Assembly (NCBI GenBank): GCA_036268075.1
Contig: DATAUV010000001.1
Coordinates: 1-64,000 of the forward strand
Length of the DNA: 64,000 bases
From: DATARH01 sp036268075
Lineage (GTDB): Bacteria > Pseudomonadota > Alphaproteobacteria > ATCC43930 > CGMCC-115725
Direction: 5' to 3'
Below, one piece after another: positions 52,563-62,799 of this stretch. Both the position numbers and the translations under genes were made by a program. The stretch's first letter is position 1. The number at the start of each line of letters is the position of its first letter. The notes under the pieces are model-generated. The model was not told where the DNA came from. It saw only the letters and a program-made list of their open reading frames with translations, and did not search any database.

Positions 52563-53573
52563 CTACGCCGAGGCGTCGAGACTGTCGTAGCCCCGCATCT
52601 TGTAAAAGAGGATCGAGGCAACCCAGCCGACGATGAAAAAACCGACGATGGCGTAACCGAGAAAGCCGAAATTGCCGTTGAGCCACCCGACGAACGACCA
52701 GAACGGGCCGCCGAGCCGCAATCTGTCGCCGATCAGCCCGAGCGCCTCGACGCCGCCGACGGCGAGCGCCACGAGGATCGAGGCGAAGGTGATCGTCATA
52801 TTGTAGTAGAGCTTGCGCAGCGGCCGCACAGACGCCCAGCCGTAAGCGCCGACCATCAAGAGGCCGTCGGTCGTGTCGGTCAGCGTCATGCCGGCGGTGA
52901 ACAGGGTCGGAAACACCAGGATCGACCACACCGGCAGACCGTGCGCCGCCTGCGACGCCGAGATGCCGAGCAGCCCCACCTCCGTCGCCGTGTCGAACCC
53001 CAGCCCGAACAGCAACCCGAGCGGATACATCTGCCAGCTCTGGTTCACGAGCGCGAAGGCCGGCCGCAGCAGCCGCCCGAGGAAGCCGCGTCGATCGAGG
53101 ACCGCGTCGACTTCGCCGGCCTCCATCCGCGCGCCGCCCTCCGCGCGCCGGAACGCGGCGGCGATCTGTATGAGGACAACCGCGTTGGCGGTGGCGATCG
53201 CCAGCAGAAACAGGGCCGACACCGACGTCCCGACGATGGCCCCGACCTCTTTCAGCGCGGTGAAATGGCGTTGGGCGATCGTCGTCGTGAGAGCGATCGC
53301 AAGGCTCAGCCCGACGACCACGCTCGAATGACCGAGCGAGAAGAAGAAGCCGACGCCGATCGGCTGCTGCCCGTTTTGCATCAGCTTGCGGGTGACGTTG
53401 TCGATCGCGGCGATATGGTCGGCGTCGAAGGCGTGACGCAGCCCGAAGCTGTAGGCCAGCACCGCGGCCGCGAGCGGCGCCGGCCGGCCGTGAAAAGCCG
53501 CGAGCGCCCAAAGCCAGGCCGCAATGTTGCCGGCCAACAAGAGCCCGAAGATCACAATTCCGCGCCGAGCCAT
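52563..53573 (-). CDS. Nickel/cobalt transporter, HoxN/HupN/NixA (NiCoT) family
   Basis: 336 residues with eight-helix pattern. The metal-selective signature HAFDADHIAAIDN lies in helix II (HX4DH), and the other NiCoT motifs are visible as FFSLGHSSVV and GLLFGLGFDTATEVGLLGIS. Overlaps the hypB stop by one base. It feeds nickel to HypA/HypB for [NiFe]-hydrogenase assembly. The frame is open upstream, but only in the shadow of hypB. Confidence 0.93.
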   Translation of the reverse strand: MARRGIVIFGLLLAGNIAAWLWALAAFHGRPAPLAAAVLAYSFGLRHAFDADHIAAIDNVTRKLMQNGQQPIGVGFFFSLGHSSVVVGLSLAIALTTTIAQRHFTALKEVGAIVGTSVSALFLLAIATANAVVLIQIAAAFRRAEGGARMEAGEVDAVLDRRGFLGRLLRPAFALVNQSWQMYPLGLLFGLGFDTATEVGLLGISASQAAHGLPVWSILVFPTLFTAGMTLTDTTDGLLMVGAYGWASVRPLRKLYYNMTITFASILVALAVGGVEALGLIGDRLRLGGPFWSFVGWLNGNFGFLGYAIVGFFIVGWVASILFYKMRGYDSLDASA

Positions 53574-54430
53574 CACGGGATCGCAAATCCCCGCGCCGCC
53601 GCGGCCTCTGCCTTCAGCCACGCCAGCCATCCGGGGAGCCCCTCGCCGGTGCGGGCCGAGACCTCGAGGATCGTCGCGTCGGGATTGACCCGGCGGACGT
53701 TGGCGGTCGCCTCCGCGACGGAAAAGTCGAGATGCGGCAAGAGGTCGATCTTGTTCAGCAGCACCAGCCCCGCCGCGCGGAACATATGCGGATATTTGAG
53801 CGGCTTGTCCTCGCCTTCGGTCACCGAAAAGATCGCCACCTTGGCGCGCTCGCCGAGGTCGAACAGCGCCGGGCAGACAAGATTGCCGACATTCTCGATC
53901 AGCACGACCGAACCCGGCGACGGCCGCAGCTCGGCCAGCCCGCGCCGCACCATCTCGGCGTCGAGGTGGCAGCCGCTCCCGGTATTGACCTGGACCGCCG
54001 GCGCGCCCGCGGCGCGGATGCGCTCGCCGTCGTTGGAGGTCGCCTGGTCGCCCTCGATCACGAACAGCGCCGCCTCGCCCGCCATCAGCGCGATGGTGCG
54101 TTCGAGCAACGCCGTCTTGCCCGACCCCGGCGAGCTGACGAGGTTGAGCGCCAGGATCTCGCGGCCCCGCAGCCACGCACGGTTCTGTGCGGCGAGCCCA
54201 TCGTTTTTGGCGAGGATGCGCGCCTGGATGTCGATGGTGGTTCCATGTTGGCGGTCGTGCCCATGGACGTGGTCGTGGTCGTGATGCTCGTGGTCATGAG
54301 CATGCATGTGGCGCGTGCCGTCGGCATGGACATGCTCGTGCTGGACCGTGCCGAGCGCGTGGGTCTGCCCGGTTTGCAGGTCGGTGAGGGTGGTCTCGGC
54401 GTTGCCCTCGCAGCCGCAGGTCGCGCACAT
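53573..54430 (-). CDS. hypB: Hydrogenase nickel-incorporation GTPase HypB
   Basis: 285 residues. N-terminal MCATCGCEG metal site, then a histidine-rich stretch at about residues 31-63 that stores nickel, then the GTPase core with P-loop VSSPGSGKT, IEGDQATSNDGERIR, the metal motif GSGCHLDAEMV, ENVGNLVCPA and LLNKIDLLPHLDF. It delivers nickel to the hydrogenase large subunit with HypA. Shares one base with the upstream hypA stop. Confidence 0.97.
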   Translation of the reverse strand: MCATCGCEGNAETTLTDLQTGQTHALGTVQHEHVHADGTRHMHAHDHEHHDHDHVHGHDRQHGTTIDIQARILAKNDGLAAQNRAWLRGREILALNLVSSPGSGKTALLERTIALMAGEAALFVIEGDQATSNDGERIRAAGAPAVQVNTGSGCHLDAEMVRRGLAELRPSPGSVVLIENVGNLVCPALFDLGERAKVAIFSVTEGEDKPLKYPHMFRAAGLVLLNKIDLLPHLDFSVAEATANVRRVNPDATILEVSARTGEGLPGWLAWLKAEAAAARGFAIP

Positions 54431-54768
54431 CAGGCCGCCTCCTCGAGTTCGATGCTCTTCAGGTTCAACTCCTGGCCGGCGATCGGACGATAGCGGACCG
54501 AGCCGCAGGGACAGGTTGCCAGCAAATCCACAAGCGGAAATTCGCCGTCGCAGGTTTCGCAGCGGGCGCGGCCCTCGATCTCGCGGATGTCGAGCCGGGC
54601 AGCCTCGGCGGCGGTGCCGCGTGCGATCTCGGGAAAGCAGAAGGCGATCGCCTCGGCAACGACGCCCGAGAGCTTGCCGACCTCAAGCAACACCCGCCGC
54701 ACCCGACGGCCGCACGCGGCTTCCGCGACGAGTTCGACGATGCTGCTGGTGATGGCGAGTTCGTGCAT
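54430..54768 (-). CDS. hypA: Hydrogenase nickel chaperone HypA
   Basis: 112 residues. Starts MHELAITSSIVELV with the nickel-binding His2-Glu3, contains VLLEVGKLSGVVAEAIAFCF, and has a zinc finger of two cysteine pairs (CETCDGEF and CPCGS). The last residues are QELNLKSIELEEA, as in HypA proteins. Ten bases after the hypE stop. Confidence 0.96.
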   Translation of the reverse strand: MHELAITSSIVELVAEAACGRRVRRVLLEVGKLSGVVAEAIAFCFPEIARGTAAEAARLDIREIEGRARCETCDGEFPLVDLLATCPCGSVRYRPIAGQELNLKSIELEEAA

Positions 54769-54778
54769 GGCGCCTCGC

Positions 54779-55824
<1,046 letters not shown>

Positions 55825-55828
<4 letters not shown>

Positions 55829-56979
55829 ACGGCCCCGGCCCCTGCCCGTCTGCTCCTGACGCCACCGTACTGGTAATAGGCGGCGCAGGCGCCCTCCGAC
55901 GACACCATCAGCGCGCCGAGCGGCGTTTCCGGCGTGCAGGCGCCTCCGAACACCTTGCACTGCCACGGCTTGATGACGCCCTTCAGCACCTCGCCGCACT
56001 GGCAGGATTTGGGGTCGGCGATGCTGACGCCCTTGACCGCGAATTTCCGCTCGGCGTCGAAGCCGGCGTATTCGGGGCGCAAGCGGATGCCGGAATGGTC
56101 GATCGAGCCGAGCCCGCGCCACTCGAAGAACTCGCGCAGTTCGTAGACCCGCGCGACCGCTTTCAAGGCCGGCGCGTTGCCCGCCTCCGGCACGATGCGG
56201 GCGTACTGGTTCTCGACCTCGCAGCGGCCCTCGGCGATCTGCTTCAGCACCATCCAGATCGATTGCAGCACGTCGAGCGGCTCGAACCCGGCGACGACCA
56301 GCGGCCGGCCGTAGAACCGCGCGATGAATTCATAAGGCGCGGTGCCGATCACCATCGACACGTGGCCCGGGCCGAGGAACCCGTCGATGCGGATGTCCGG
56401 GCTGTCGAGCACCGCCTTGATCGTCGGCACGATCGTGATGTGGTTGCAGAAGACCGAGAAGTTGCCGATGCCATCGCGCTCGGCCTGGAGCACGGTTAGC
56501 GCCGTCGACGGCATCGTCGTCTCGAACCCGATGCCGAAAAACACCACCTCCCGCTCCGGGTTCGCCCGGGCAAGCGCCAGCGCGTCCATCGGCGAATAGA
56601 CCATGCGGATGTCGCAGCCCTCGGCCTTGGCCTGCAACAGGCTCTTTCGCGAGCCGGGAACGCGCATCGCGTCGCCAAAGGTGGTGAAGATCACGCCGGG
56701 CCGCTCGGCGATTTCGATGCAGTCGTCGATCCGGCCCATCGGCAGCACGCAGACCGGGCAGCCGGGGCCATGCACCAGCTCGATGCAGTCCGGCAGCATC
56801 CCTTCGATGCCGTAGCGGAAGATCGAGTGCGTATGCCCGCCGCACACCTCCATGATCTGAAGCGGCCGGTGCCGGGCGCGGTCGATGCCGGCGGCGAGCC
56901 GCGCGACCTCCTTGACCAGAATCCGCGCCTTTTCGCGGTCGCGGTATTCGTCGACGTATTTCATGCCCCCGGCGTTCAT
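55825..56979 (-). CDS. hypD: Hydrogenase Fe-cofactor scaffold protein HypD
   Basis: 384 residues, 4Fe-4S scaffold for Fe(CN)2CO assembly with HypC. Conserved cysteine blocks: MEVCGGHTHSIFRYG, HGPGCPVCVLPMG and the C-terminal KVFGGACTPETPLGALMVSS with GACAAYYQYG. FCNHITIVPTIKAVLDSPD and DGFLGPGHVSMVIG are also typical. An ATG five codons in (56964, MKYVDEYRD) is a plausible true start. Overlaps the SIS gene by four bases. Confidence 0.97.
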
Positions 56980-57662
56980 GTCGCTGGCCCTCGCGCCGCG
57001 GAGCCGCGGTCATCGGCGAGCAGCGTATGCACCAGGTCCCAGAGGATGTGGTAGGTGGCGACGTGGCATTCCTGGACCCGGTGGATCGAACCGGACGGCA
57101 CCACGAGGCAATGGTCACACAGCCCGCTCGACATCATCCGGCCGCCGTCGCCGCCGGCAAGCCCGATCGTCGCGAGATGCATCGCCCTCGCCTTCTCGAA
57201 AGCCGCGAGCAGGTTCGGCGAATTGCCGCTGGTCGAGATGCCGACCAGCACGTCGCCCGCACGCGCCTGCGCCGAAAGCTGACGGACGAAGACGTGCTCG
57301 AACCCGACATCGTTTGCCACGGCCGAGATCATCGCCAGGTCGGCGACGAGGTTCACGGCCGCAAGCGCCGGCCGGCCGGCAGTGACCGGATGGGCGAACT
57401 CGACCGCGATATGCGCCGCGTCGCAGCTCGACCCGCCATTGCCCATGGCGAACAGCCGCCCGCCGCGGCGGTAGGTTTCGGCCAGGACCCGCGCCGCGGA
57501 GACCAGCGCGACCCCGTGCGCGGCGAAAAAGCGTTCGTTGGTTTCGCGCGATTGCCGCGCCTTGTCGGCGACCGAGCGGGCGAGCGCCGCGTCGAGGGAC
57601 GCCGGCGCCTGGCGGTCGCCATGCAAAAAGGGATACAGCGCGCGTAGTTCGCCGTCGTTCAT
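56976..57662 (-). CDS. SIS-domain protein, phosphoheptose isomerase (GmhA)-like, inside the hyp operon
   Basis: 228 residues. GmhA-like SIS fold with AMGNGGSSCDAAHIAVEFAH and VGISTSGNSPNLLAAFEKAR, and the C-terminal HRVQECHVATYHILWDLVHT containing the zinc-type histidines. GmhA converts sedoheptulose-7-phosphate to a heptose phosphate for LPS, but it overlaps hypD and hypC by four bases each, so it is expressed with them. I recall similar SIS genes in other hydrogenase loci. Its role in maturation, if any, is not known to me. Confidence 0.87.
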   Translation of the reverse strand: MNDGELRALYPFLHGDRQAPASLDAALARSVADKARQSRETNERFFAAHGVALVSAARVLAETYRRGGRLFAMGNGGSSCDAAHIAVEFAHPVTAGRPALAAVNLVADLAMISAVANDVGFEHVFVRQLSAQARAGDVLVGISTSGNSPNLLAAFEKARAMHLATIGLAGGDGGRMMSSGLCDHCLVVPSGSIHRVQECHVATYHILWDLVHTLLADDRGSAARGPAT

Positions 57663-57940
57663 GACCCCTCCGCCGCCGCAAGGGCTTCCAGCTCAGCCTG
57701 CATATCGCCCAATTCTTCGAGGATTTTCAGGGTTTCGGCCGCTTCCTGCGGGTCGATCCGGCTCATCGCAAAGCCGACATGGACAAGCACCCAGTCACCC
57801 ACGCAGGCCTCGGGCGGGTGCGCGTCGTCGACGATGCAGCCGATGTTGATCGACCGCCGCACACCGCAGACGTCCACGGTCGCGGTCAGCGTGCCCGCAT
57901 CGTCGACACGCACGATCTGCCCCGGGATGCCGAGACACAT
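57659..57940 (-). CDS. hypC: Hydrogenase maturation chaperone HypC
   Basis: 93 residues, starting with the essential MCLGIPGQIV (Cys2 binds the Fe cofactor) and continuing with VDVCGVRRSINIGCIVDD and GDWVLVHVGFAMSRID. Slightly long C-terminal helix with glutamate repeats. It lies between hypF and the SIS gene. Confidence 0.96.
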   Translation of the reverse strand: MCLGIPGQIVRVDDAGTLTATVDVCGVRRSINIGCIVDDAHPPEACVGDWVLVHVGFAMSRIDPQEAAETLKILEELGDMQAELEALAAAEGS

Positions 57941-57943
57941 GGC

Positions 57944-60277
57944 CTAATCCCCCATCAATCGGGCGGCGGCCACGGCCGCCTGGCCCAGCGCAATCCCACC
58001 GTCGTTGCTCGGCACCTCGGCATGGTCGAGCACGGCGAAGCCGGCGGCGCCGAGGCCCGCCGCCACACCCTCGAACAGCAGCCGGTTCTGAAAGCAGCCG
58101 CCGGACAGCGCCACCGTGTCGAAACGCGCCTCATCGGCGAGGCGCGCCACCATCGACACGACGGCCTCGGACAGTCCGCGGTGAAACCGTGCGGCCGTGG
58201 CCGCGGTGGAGGTGCCGCGCGCAAGATCGGGAACCAGCGCGCGCCACAGCGGGGCCGGGTCGAGCTCGGCTGGCGAGCCCTCCGCTATTCCGAACGGGTA
58301 GGCCCTGTCGTCCGCCGAGGCACGCGCCGCCAAGGCTTCGAGACGCATCGCCGCTTCCCCCTCATAGGCCTGGCGATCGGCGCAGATGCCCAGCGCCGCG
58401 GCCACCGCGTCGAACAGGCGGCCGCAGGACGAGGCGCAAGGTGCGTTGACGGCGCCGGCGATCATCCGGTCGAGCGTTCGCAGCGGCTTGTCGGCGAGGG
58501 CGCGATTCATCTCCGGGCAGGCCTCGATCGCGTCGCGCAGCCCGGCGCTCGCAAGCTGGGCATAGAGGTTGCGCCAGGGTTCGCGCACCGCCTGCGCCCC
58601 GCCCGGCATGGCGACGGGCTTCAGCCGCGCCAGCCGGCGACAGGCCCGATAATCGGCGAGCAGGAACTCGCCGCCCCAGATTTCCCCGTCGTCGCCCCAG
58701 CCCAACCCGTCGAGCACGATCCCGAGCACCGGCGGCGCGCCCAGCGGGCGGCCATTTTCGGCGAGGCAAGACGCGACATGCGCGTGGTGATGCTGCACCT
58801 CGATCACCGGCAGGTTCGCCGCGAAGGCGTCGCCCCGGGCGAGCTTCGACGACAGGTATTCCGGGTGCCGGTCGATGGCGAGAGCCCCTGGCCGGTGGTC
58901 GAACAGGCGGCGGAAGAGGGAGAGGGTATTCTGGTAGTCGGCCAGCACCGACGCGCGTTCAAGGTCGCCCTGGTGCTGCGACAGGATCGCCCGGCCATCC
59001 TTCACCAGGCAGAACGTCGCCTTCAATTCGGCCCCCATCGCCAGCAGCTCCGGCGCCGCCTCGAAACCGGCGGGGAGGCGGATCGACGCCGGGGCATAGC
59101 CGCGGGCGCGCCGCAGCACGCGCGGCCGTCCGCCCATGATCCGGACCAGCGAATCGTCGACCCGGTTGGCGATCGGACGGTCGTGCATCAGCGCATAGTC
59201 GGCGACGCCGCGCAGCGCGGCGCAAGCCTCGGCGTCGTCGATGACCGGCGGCTCGTCGGAAATATTGCCGCTGGTCATCACCAGCGACCGCGCGAACCGT
59301 TGCAGCAACAAGAGGTGCAGCGGCGTCGTCGGCAGCATGAAGCCGAGCTCGCCCAGACCGGGCGCCACCGCTTCCGGCAATCTCTCGGGACCGTCCGCGC
59401 GCAACAGCACGATCGGCGCGGCGGGTTGCGTCAGGACGCGCTCGGCGACCGTGTCGACCGTGGCGTAACGGCGGATCGCCGCGAGATCGCGCGCCATCAG
59501 CGCGAACGGCTTGGCTTCGCGCCGCTTGGCCCGGCGCAGGCGCGCGACCGCGGCGGCGTTGGCCGCGTCGCAGGCGAGGTGGTATCCGCCGAGCCCCTTT
59601 ATCGCAAGGATGGCGCCGTCGTCGATGAGGCGTGCCGCAGCCGTCACACCGTCTTCGTCGGCGCCTAGCGCCGGCGCGTCCTCGACGAGCGCCACCAGCG
59701 CGGTGCGCGGGCCGCAGACCGGACAGGCGGTGGGCTCGGCGTGGAAGCGGCGGTCGGCGGGGTCATGGTATTCCGCGGCACAGGCAGCGCAGAGCGCAAA
59801 CGCCGCCATCGTGGTCGCCGCCCGGTCGTAGGGGATCGCGGTGACGATGGTAAGGCGCGGCCCGCAATGGGTGCAGTTGGTAAACGGGTAGCGGTGGCGA
59901 CGGGCGTGCGGATCGCGGATTTCGGCGGCGCAGGCGGCGCAGATCGCGGCGTCGGGCGTGATCTCGGTACGCGCCCGGCCGCCGGCGCTTTCGGCGATGC
60001 GGAATTCGGCGGGCAGCGCCCCGGCATAAGCGCGGCTTTCGATCCCGTCGATGCGAGCGAGCGGCGGCAGATCGGTCACGAGGCGGTCGATCAGGGCATC
60101 GAGCGCCGCAGGATCGCCGCCGACCCGCAGCAGCACGCCTTCGCCGTCGTTGAGCACTTCGCCGGCAAGCCCGAGCGCACGGGCCGCGCGCCAGACCGTC
60201 GGCCGGAAGCCGACGCCCTGCACGCGCCCGCGCACCCGTACCTCGAGCGCCGGCGGCACCTGATCGGCGATGCTCAT
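57944..60277 (-). CDS. hypF: Carbamoyltransferase HypF
   Basis: 777 residues. Makes the carbamoyl group used for CN ligands. Domains in order: acylphosphatase-like (VRGRVQGVGFRPTVWRAARA) to about 90, two zinc fingers (CAACAAEIRDPHARRHRYPF with CTHCGPR, and CAACAAEYHDPADRRFHAEP with CPVCGPR) at about 105-190, YrdC-like (AIKGLGGYHLACDA) at about 200-390, and Kae1-like (VQHHHAHVASCLAENG, then LSGGCFQNRLLFEGV) to the end. Start at 60277; open sequence upstream is not part of the family. Confidence 0.96.
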   Translation of the reverse strand: MSIADQVPPALEVRVRGRVQGVGFRPTVWRAARALGLAGEVLNDGEGVLLRVGGDPAALDALIDRLVTDLPPLARIDGIESRAYAGALPAEFRIAESAGGRARTEITPDAAICAACAAEIRDPHARRHRYPFTNCTHCGPRLTIVTAIPYDRAATTMAAFALCAACAAEYHDPADRRFHAEPTACPVCGPRTALVALVEDAPALGADEDGVTAAARLIDDGAILAIKGLGGYHLACDAANAAAVARLRRAKRREAKPFALMARDLAAIRRYATVDTVAERVLTQPAAPIVLLRADGPERLPEAVAPGLGELGFMLPTTPLHLLLLQRFARSLVMTSGNISDEPPVIDDAEACAALRGVADYALMHDRPIANRVDDSLVRIMGGRPRVLRRARGYAPASIRLPAGFEAAPELLAMGAELKATFCLVKDGRAILSQHQGDLERASVLADYQNTLSLFRRLFDHRPGALAIDRHPEYLSSKLARGDAFAANLPVIEVQHHHAHVASCLAENGRPLGAPPVLGIVLDGLGWGDDGEIWGGEFLLADYRACRRLARLKPVAMPGGAQAVREPWRNLYAQLASAGLRDAIEACPEMNRALADKPLRTLDRMIAGAVNAPCASSCGRLFDAVAAALGICADRQAYEGEAAMRLEALAARASADDRAYPFGIAEGSPAELDPAPLWRALVPDLARGTSTAATAARFHRGLSEAVVSMVARLADEARFDTVALSGGCFQNRLLFEGVAAGLGAAGFAVLDHAEVPSNDGGIALGQAAVAAARLMGD

Positions 60278-60294
60278 GCGGACAAGATCCGCCG

Positions 60295-60414
60295 CTACAT
60301 GTTGCTGATCTTGATGTAGCGGCCGAGATCGCGACTGCTGGCCAGCAAGAGGCCCAACACGGAAATGACGATGATCGCGGCGGAGATCATGCCCCAAATT
60401 GCCCATCCGAACAT
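60295..60414 (-). CDS. 39-residue single-span membrane peptide (DUF6893-like)
   Basis: MFGWAIWGMISAAIIVISVL continues into LGLLLASSRDLGRYIKISNM: one membrane helix, then a short basic tail. The ATG has an excellent AAAAGGAG ribosome binding site seven bases upstream. It lies between the maturation protease (28-base overlap) and hypF (17 bases), so it is expressed with them. The tail (R-D-L-x-R-Y-x-K-I-x-x-M) resembles the small DUF6893-type proteins I recall from actinobacterial hydrogenase loci; this match is from memory. Confidence 0.75.
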   Translation of the reverse strand: MFGWAIWGMISAAIIVISVLGLLLASSRDLGRYIKISNM

Positions 60415-60929
60415 GTTCGTGCTCCTTTTCCGGGTTGCGTCGTGCTGTTGGCGGTGATCGCGGCGATCAACTCCTCGACCGCTCGGGCGGCGGGATCGAT
60501 CGCGGCGGCAACGGGTTCGCTGAGGCCGATCGTGCCTTCCTCGCCGCCGAGGCTCAGCGGTTCGCAGGCGACCAGCAGGACACGCCGGCAGGTGCTGCCG
60601 AGCGCGCCGGCCAGCCGCAACACGCGGGCCGGGTCGAGCTCGTGCGGCGACAGCATCAGGTCTTCCGGTGCCGGGTCGCCGGTCGGCATTTCCGGCTCGA
60701 TGACGGAGACCGTGCCCGGCGCCTCGCCGCGGCGCGCCGCATCGACCAGGACGGCCGTATCGTAGCCGTCGAGCAGCGCATAGGTCAGGTCGATGCCGCG
60801 AATGCCGAAATCGACGACGCGGACGCCATCCGGCAGCTTCCGCTGCAGCAGCAACTGCGCCACCGCGACGCCAAACCCGTCGTCGCCGTTAAAGATGTTG
60901 CCGATGCCGGCAACGAGGATCGCGGTCAT
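60387..60929 (-). CDS. Hydrogenase maturation protease (HupD/HyaD family)
   Basis: 180-residue endopeptidase that removes the C-terminal peptide of the large subunit after metal insertion. Hallmarks: GIGNIFNGDDGFGVAVAQLL with the first metal acid, VDFGIRGIDLTYALLDGYD with the second, and LSPHELDPARVL with the histidine. The C-terminus has a short extension ending CSDGQFGA that overlaps the small membrane gene. Overlaps the upstream 408-residue gene by four bases. Confidence 0.94.
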   Translation of the reverse strand: MTAILVAGIGNIFNGDDGFGVAVAQLLLQRKLPDGVRVVDFGIRGIDLTYALLDGYDTAVLVDAARRGEAPGTVSVIEPEMPTGDPAPEDLMLSPHELDPARVLRLAGALGSTCRRVLLVACEPLSLGGEEGTIGLSEPVAAAIDPAARAVEELIAAITANSTTQPGKGARTCSDGQFGA

Positions 60930-62152
60930 GGCGCCGGCTCCGCCAGCGGCTCGACCTCGTCGCGGGCGAAATAAAAGCGGTGGCCGGGAAAGCCGGCGGC
61001 GCCGAGATCGCGTCCGGGGTCGTCGACCAGCGTCACGGCGACGTGGATGCGGTCGTCGAAATCCCGTTCGACGGCCTGGACGACGGCGAGCTTGTCCTTG
61101 AGCGCGATATCCATGATGTCGCCGCCCGCCTTCGGACGCAGCCGCACCTGGGTTCCGACGGCAAGGTCGGCGGCGGGCTTGCGGATCGTCCCATGCAACC
61201 GCGCCATCTCGGCGGGGGTCAGCGACTGCGTGCGTTCGAGCAACGCGCGGGCGCGTGGATCGGCGGCCGCCATCTCGCGCTTTTCGGCATCGGTCATCGC
61301 GAGGATGCGCAGGGTCAGGATCTCGTCGATCTCGGTGCCGTCGAACAGATCGCCGGGGCTTTCCGGCGCGATCTGCGGGTAATCCGGGAGGATGATCGGC
61401 GACGACAGCACGGCGTCGCGCTCGCCCTCGCGGCCGACGAGCACCGGCCACGTCCCCCGATTGTCGCAGCGCGCCGCTTCCGCCCGCAGCGCCGCGGGCG
61501 GGTCGGTCAAGGACACGAAGGCGCCATCGCGGATTTCGAGGATCGCATGGGTCGAGGCGAAGGCCCGGCGCTGCGCTTCGGCACGGCCGGCGGGGTCCGG
61601 CAGCGGCGTCTCGTTGTCGATCCGCACCGTCAGCCGGAACAGTTCGTCCCCGATCGCTTCGGCGGCGATCGAAAGTGTGCCGGCCAGCGCCTCGGAGCAG
61701 CGGATCAGCGCCCCGGCGGCAACGCCGTCGTCCGTGCGGATCGGCTCCAGCGCGGATGCCGCCGCGAACGAGAACGGAATCCGGCGGGGCAGCTCCGACA
61801 TCCGCAGAGGCGGCGCGGCGACTTCGCGCTCGACGGCTTCTTCCCAGGCCAGATACTCACGGCCGTCGATTTCGAGCCGCGGCACCGGGATCATCGCCTC
61901 GCCGGCGCCGACCGTGCGGTCGAGCACCTGGAGAAACCGGATTTGCACCGCCACGGCCGGATCGCCGCCCTGCAATAGAATCTGCGTCTCGATCGTCGCC
62001 GCATCGCCTTGGCGGCCGGCGAAAGCGCGTGGAAAAACGCCGCCGAAGGTCCATCGCTGCCGGTTCTTGATCGATGACGGCCGGTACGGATAGAGCAGAT
62101 AGCCCTCGTACAGCACGGCGTCGGCGATCGCGCGGATACGGTCGAGGGTCAT
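60926..62152 (-). CDS. Hydrogenase-cluster protein of unknown function
   Basis: 408 residues, a mostly beta, soluble-looking protein that I cannot assign to a named family. It starts MTLDRIRAIADAVLYEGYLL with YPYRPSSIKNRQRWTFGG and has an internal acidic/hydrophobic middle (SFAAASALEPIRTDDG, then LSIAAEAIGDELFRLTVRID). The C-terminal part (VGTQVRLRPKAGGDIMDIAL, then HFYFA-like GHRFYFARDEVEPL) looks like a small beta-barrel. It overlaps both neighbours by four bases. Its fixed place between the protease and DUF6084 suggests a role in maturation or electron transfer. Confidence 0.8.
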   Translation of the reverse strand: MTLDRIRAIADAVLYEGYLLYPYRPSSIKNRQRWTFGGVFPRAFAGRQGDAATIETQILLQGGDPAVAVQIRFLQVLDRTVGAGEAMIPVPRLEIDGREYLAWEEAVEREVAAPPLRMSELPRRIPFSFAAASALEPIRTDDGVAAGALIRCSEALAGTLSIAAEAIGDELFRLTVRIDNETPLPDPAGRAEAQRRAFASTHAILEIRDGAFVSLTDPPAALRAEAARCDNRGTWPVLVGREGERDAVLSSPIILPDYPQIAPESPGDLFDGTEIDEILTLRILAMTDAEKREMAAADPRARALLERTQSLTPAEMARLHGTIRKPAADLAVGTQVRLRPKAGGDIMDIALKDKLAVVQAVERDFDDRIHVAVTLVDDPGRDLGAAGFPGHRFYFARDEVEPLAEPAP

Positions 62153-62799
62153 GCCAGCGCCTCGACCGGCTGGCGCTCGATCAGCTCCTCGATCGCCCGC
62201 TCGAAAGTCGGCAGGCCGCGCTGCCGCTTGTACCGGCACAGCGCGTCGAACGCGTCGCGCTCCAGGCACAGCCAGGCGGCGTGCGGATGGTAGTGCTCGA
62301 CCAACTCGCGCCACACCGCGACCGGCAGGCGGTAGGCGCTGTCCTTGGTCCAGGAAATCTGGCCGATCTGCAATTGCCCGTCCGGGGCGCGGTAAAAGAC
62401 CGAGCCGCTGAACAGAAAGGCGACGGGTACCGCGCCATCGTCGAGACCGGCGAAATATTTGGTCGCCGCGACGTTGAAGTCGAAGCTGCACGGCACCGGC
62501 AGGCCGACCGCGCATTCCCCCTCGAAGCCGCGCACGGTCAGTCCCACGTGCGCCCAGAGGAAACTCTGCAGGCTTTCGCTCCAGCGCCCGGACGCGCCGA
62601 ACAGCTCCGACAGGCGTTCGCGCTCGGCGGCGGCATAGGCGCGGCGCGCCGGTTCGACGCGAAGCTGACAGTTCAGCATGACGCTGAGCACCCGGCATTC
62701 CGGCGTGCGATTGGCGATCTTCAGCGCGAAATTGAGTGTCGGAACCATGGCGTGGCGGTCGATGGTCACATCCTCGACGGCAAAATCGAGGTCAACCAT
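62149..62799 (-). CDS. DUF6084-like hydrogenase-cluster protein
   Basis: 216 residues: VDLDFAVEDVTIDRHAMVPT, LNFALKIANRTPECRVLSVM, and a later SFLWAHVGLTVRGFEGECAV with PVPCSFDFNVAATKYFAGLD. This matches the DUF6084 type found next to group 1h [NiFe]-hydrogenases, from memory. Its biochemical role is unknown. Overlaps the 408-residue gene by four bases and the DUF5947 gene by eight. Confidence 0.82.
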   Translation of the reverse strand: MVDLDFAVEDVTIDRHAMVPTLNFALKIANRTPECRVLSVMLNCQLRVEPARRAYAAAERERLSELFGASGRWSESLQSFLWAHVGLTVRGFEGECAVGLPVPCSFDFNVAATKYFAGLDDGAVPVAFLFSGSVFYRAPDGQLQIGQISWTKDSAYRLPVAVWRELVEHYHPHAAWLCLERDAFDALCRYKRQRGLPTFERAIEELIERQPVEALA

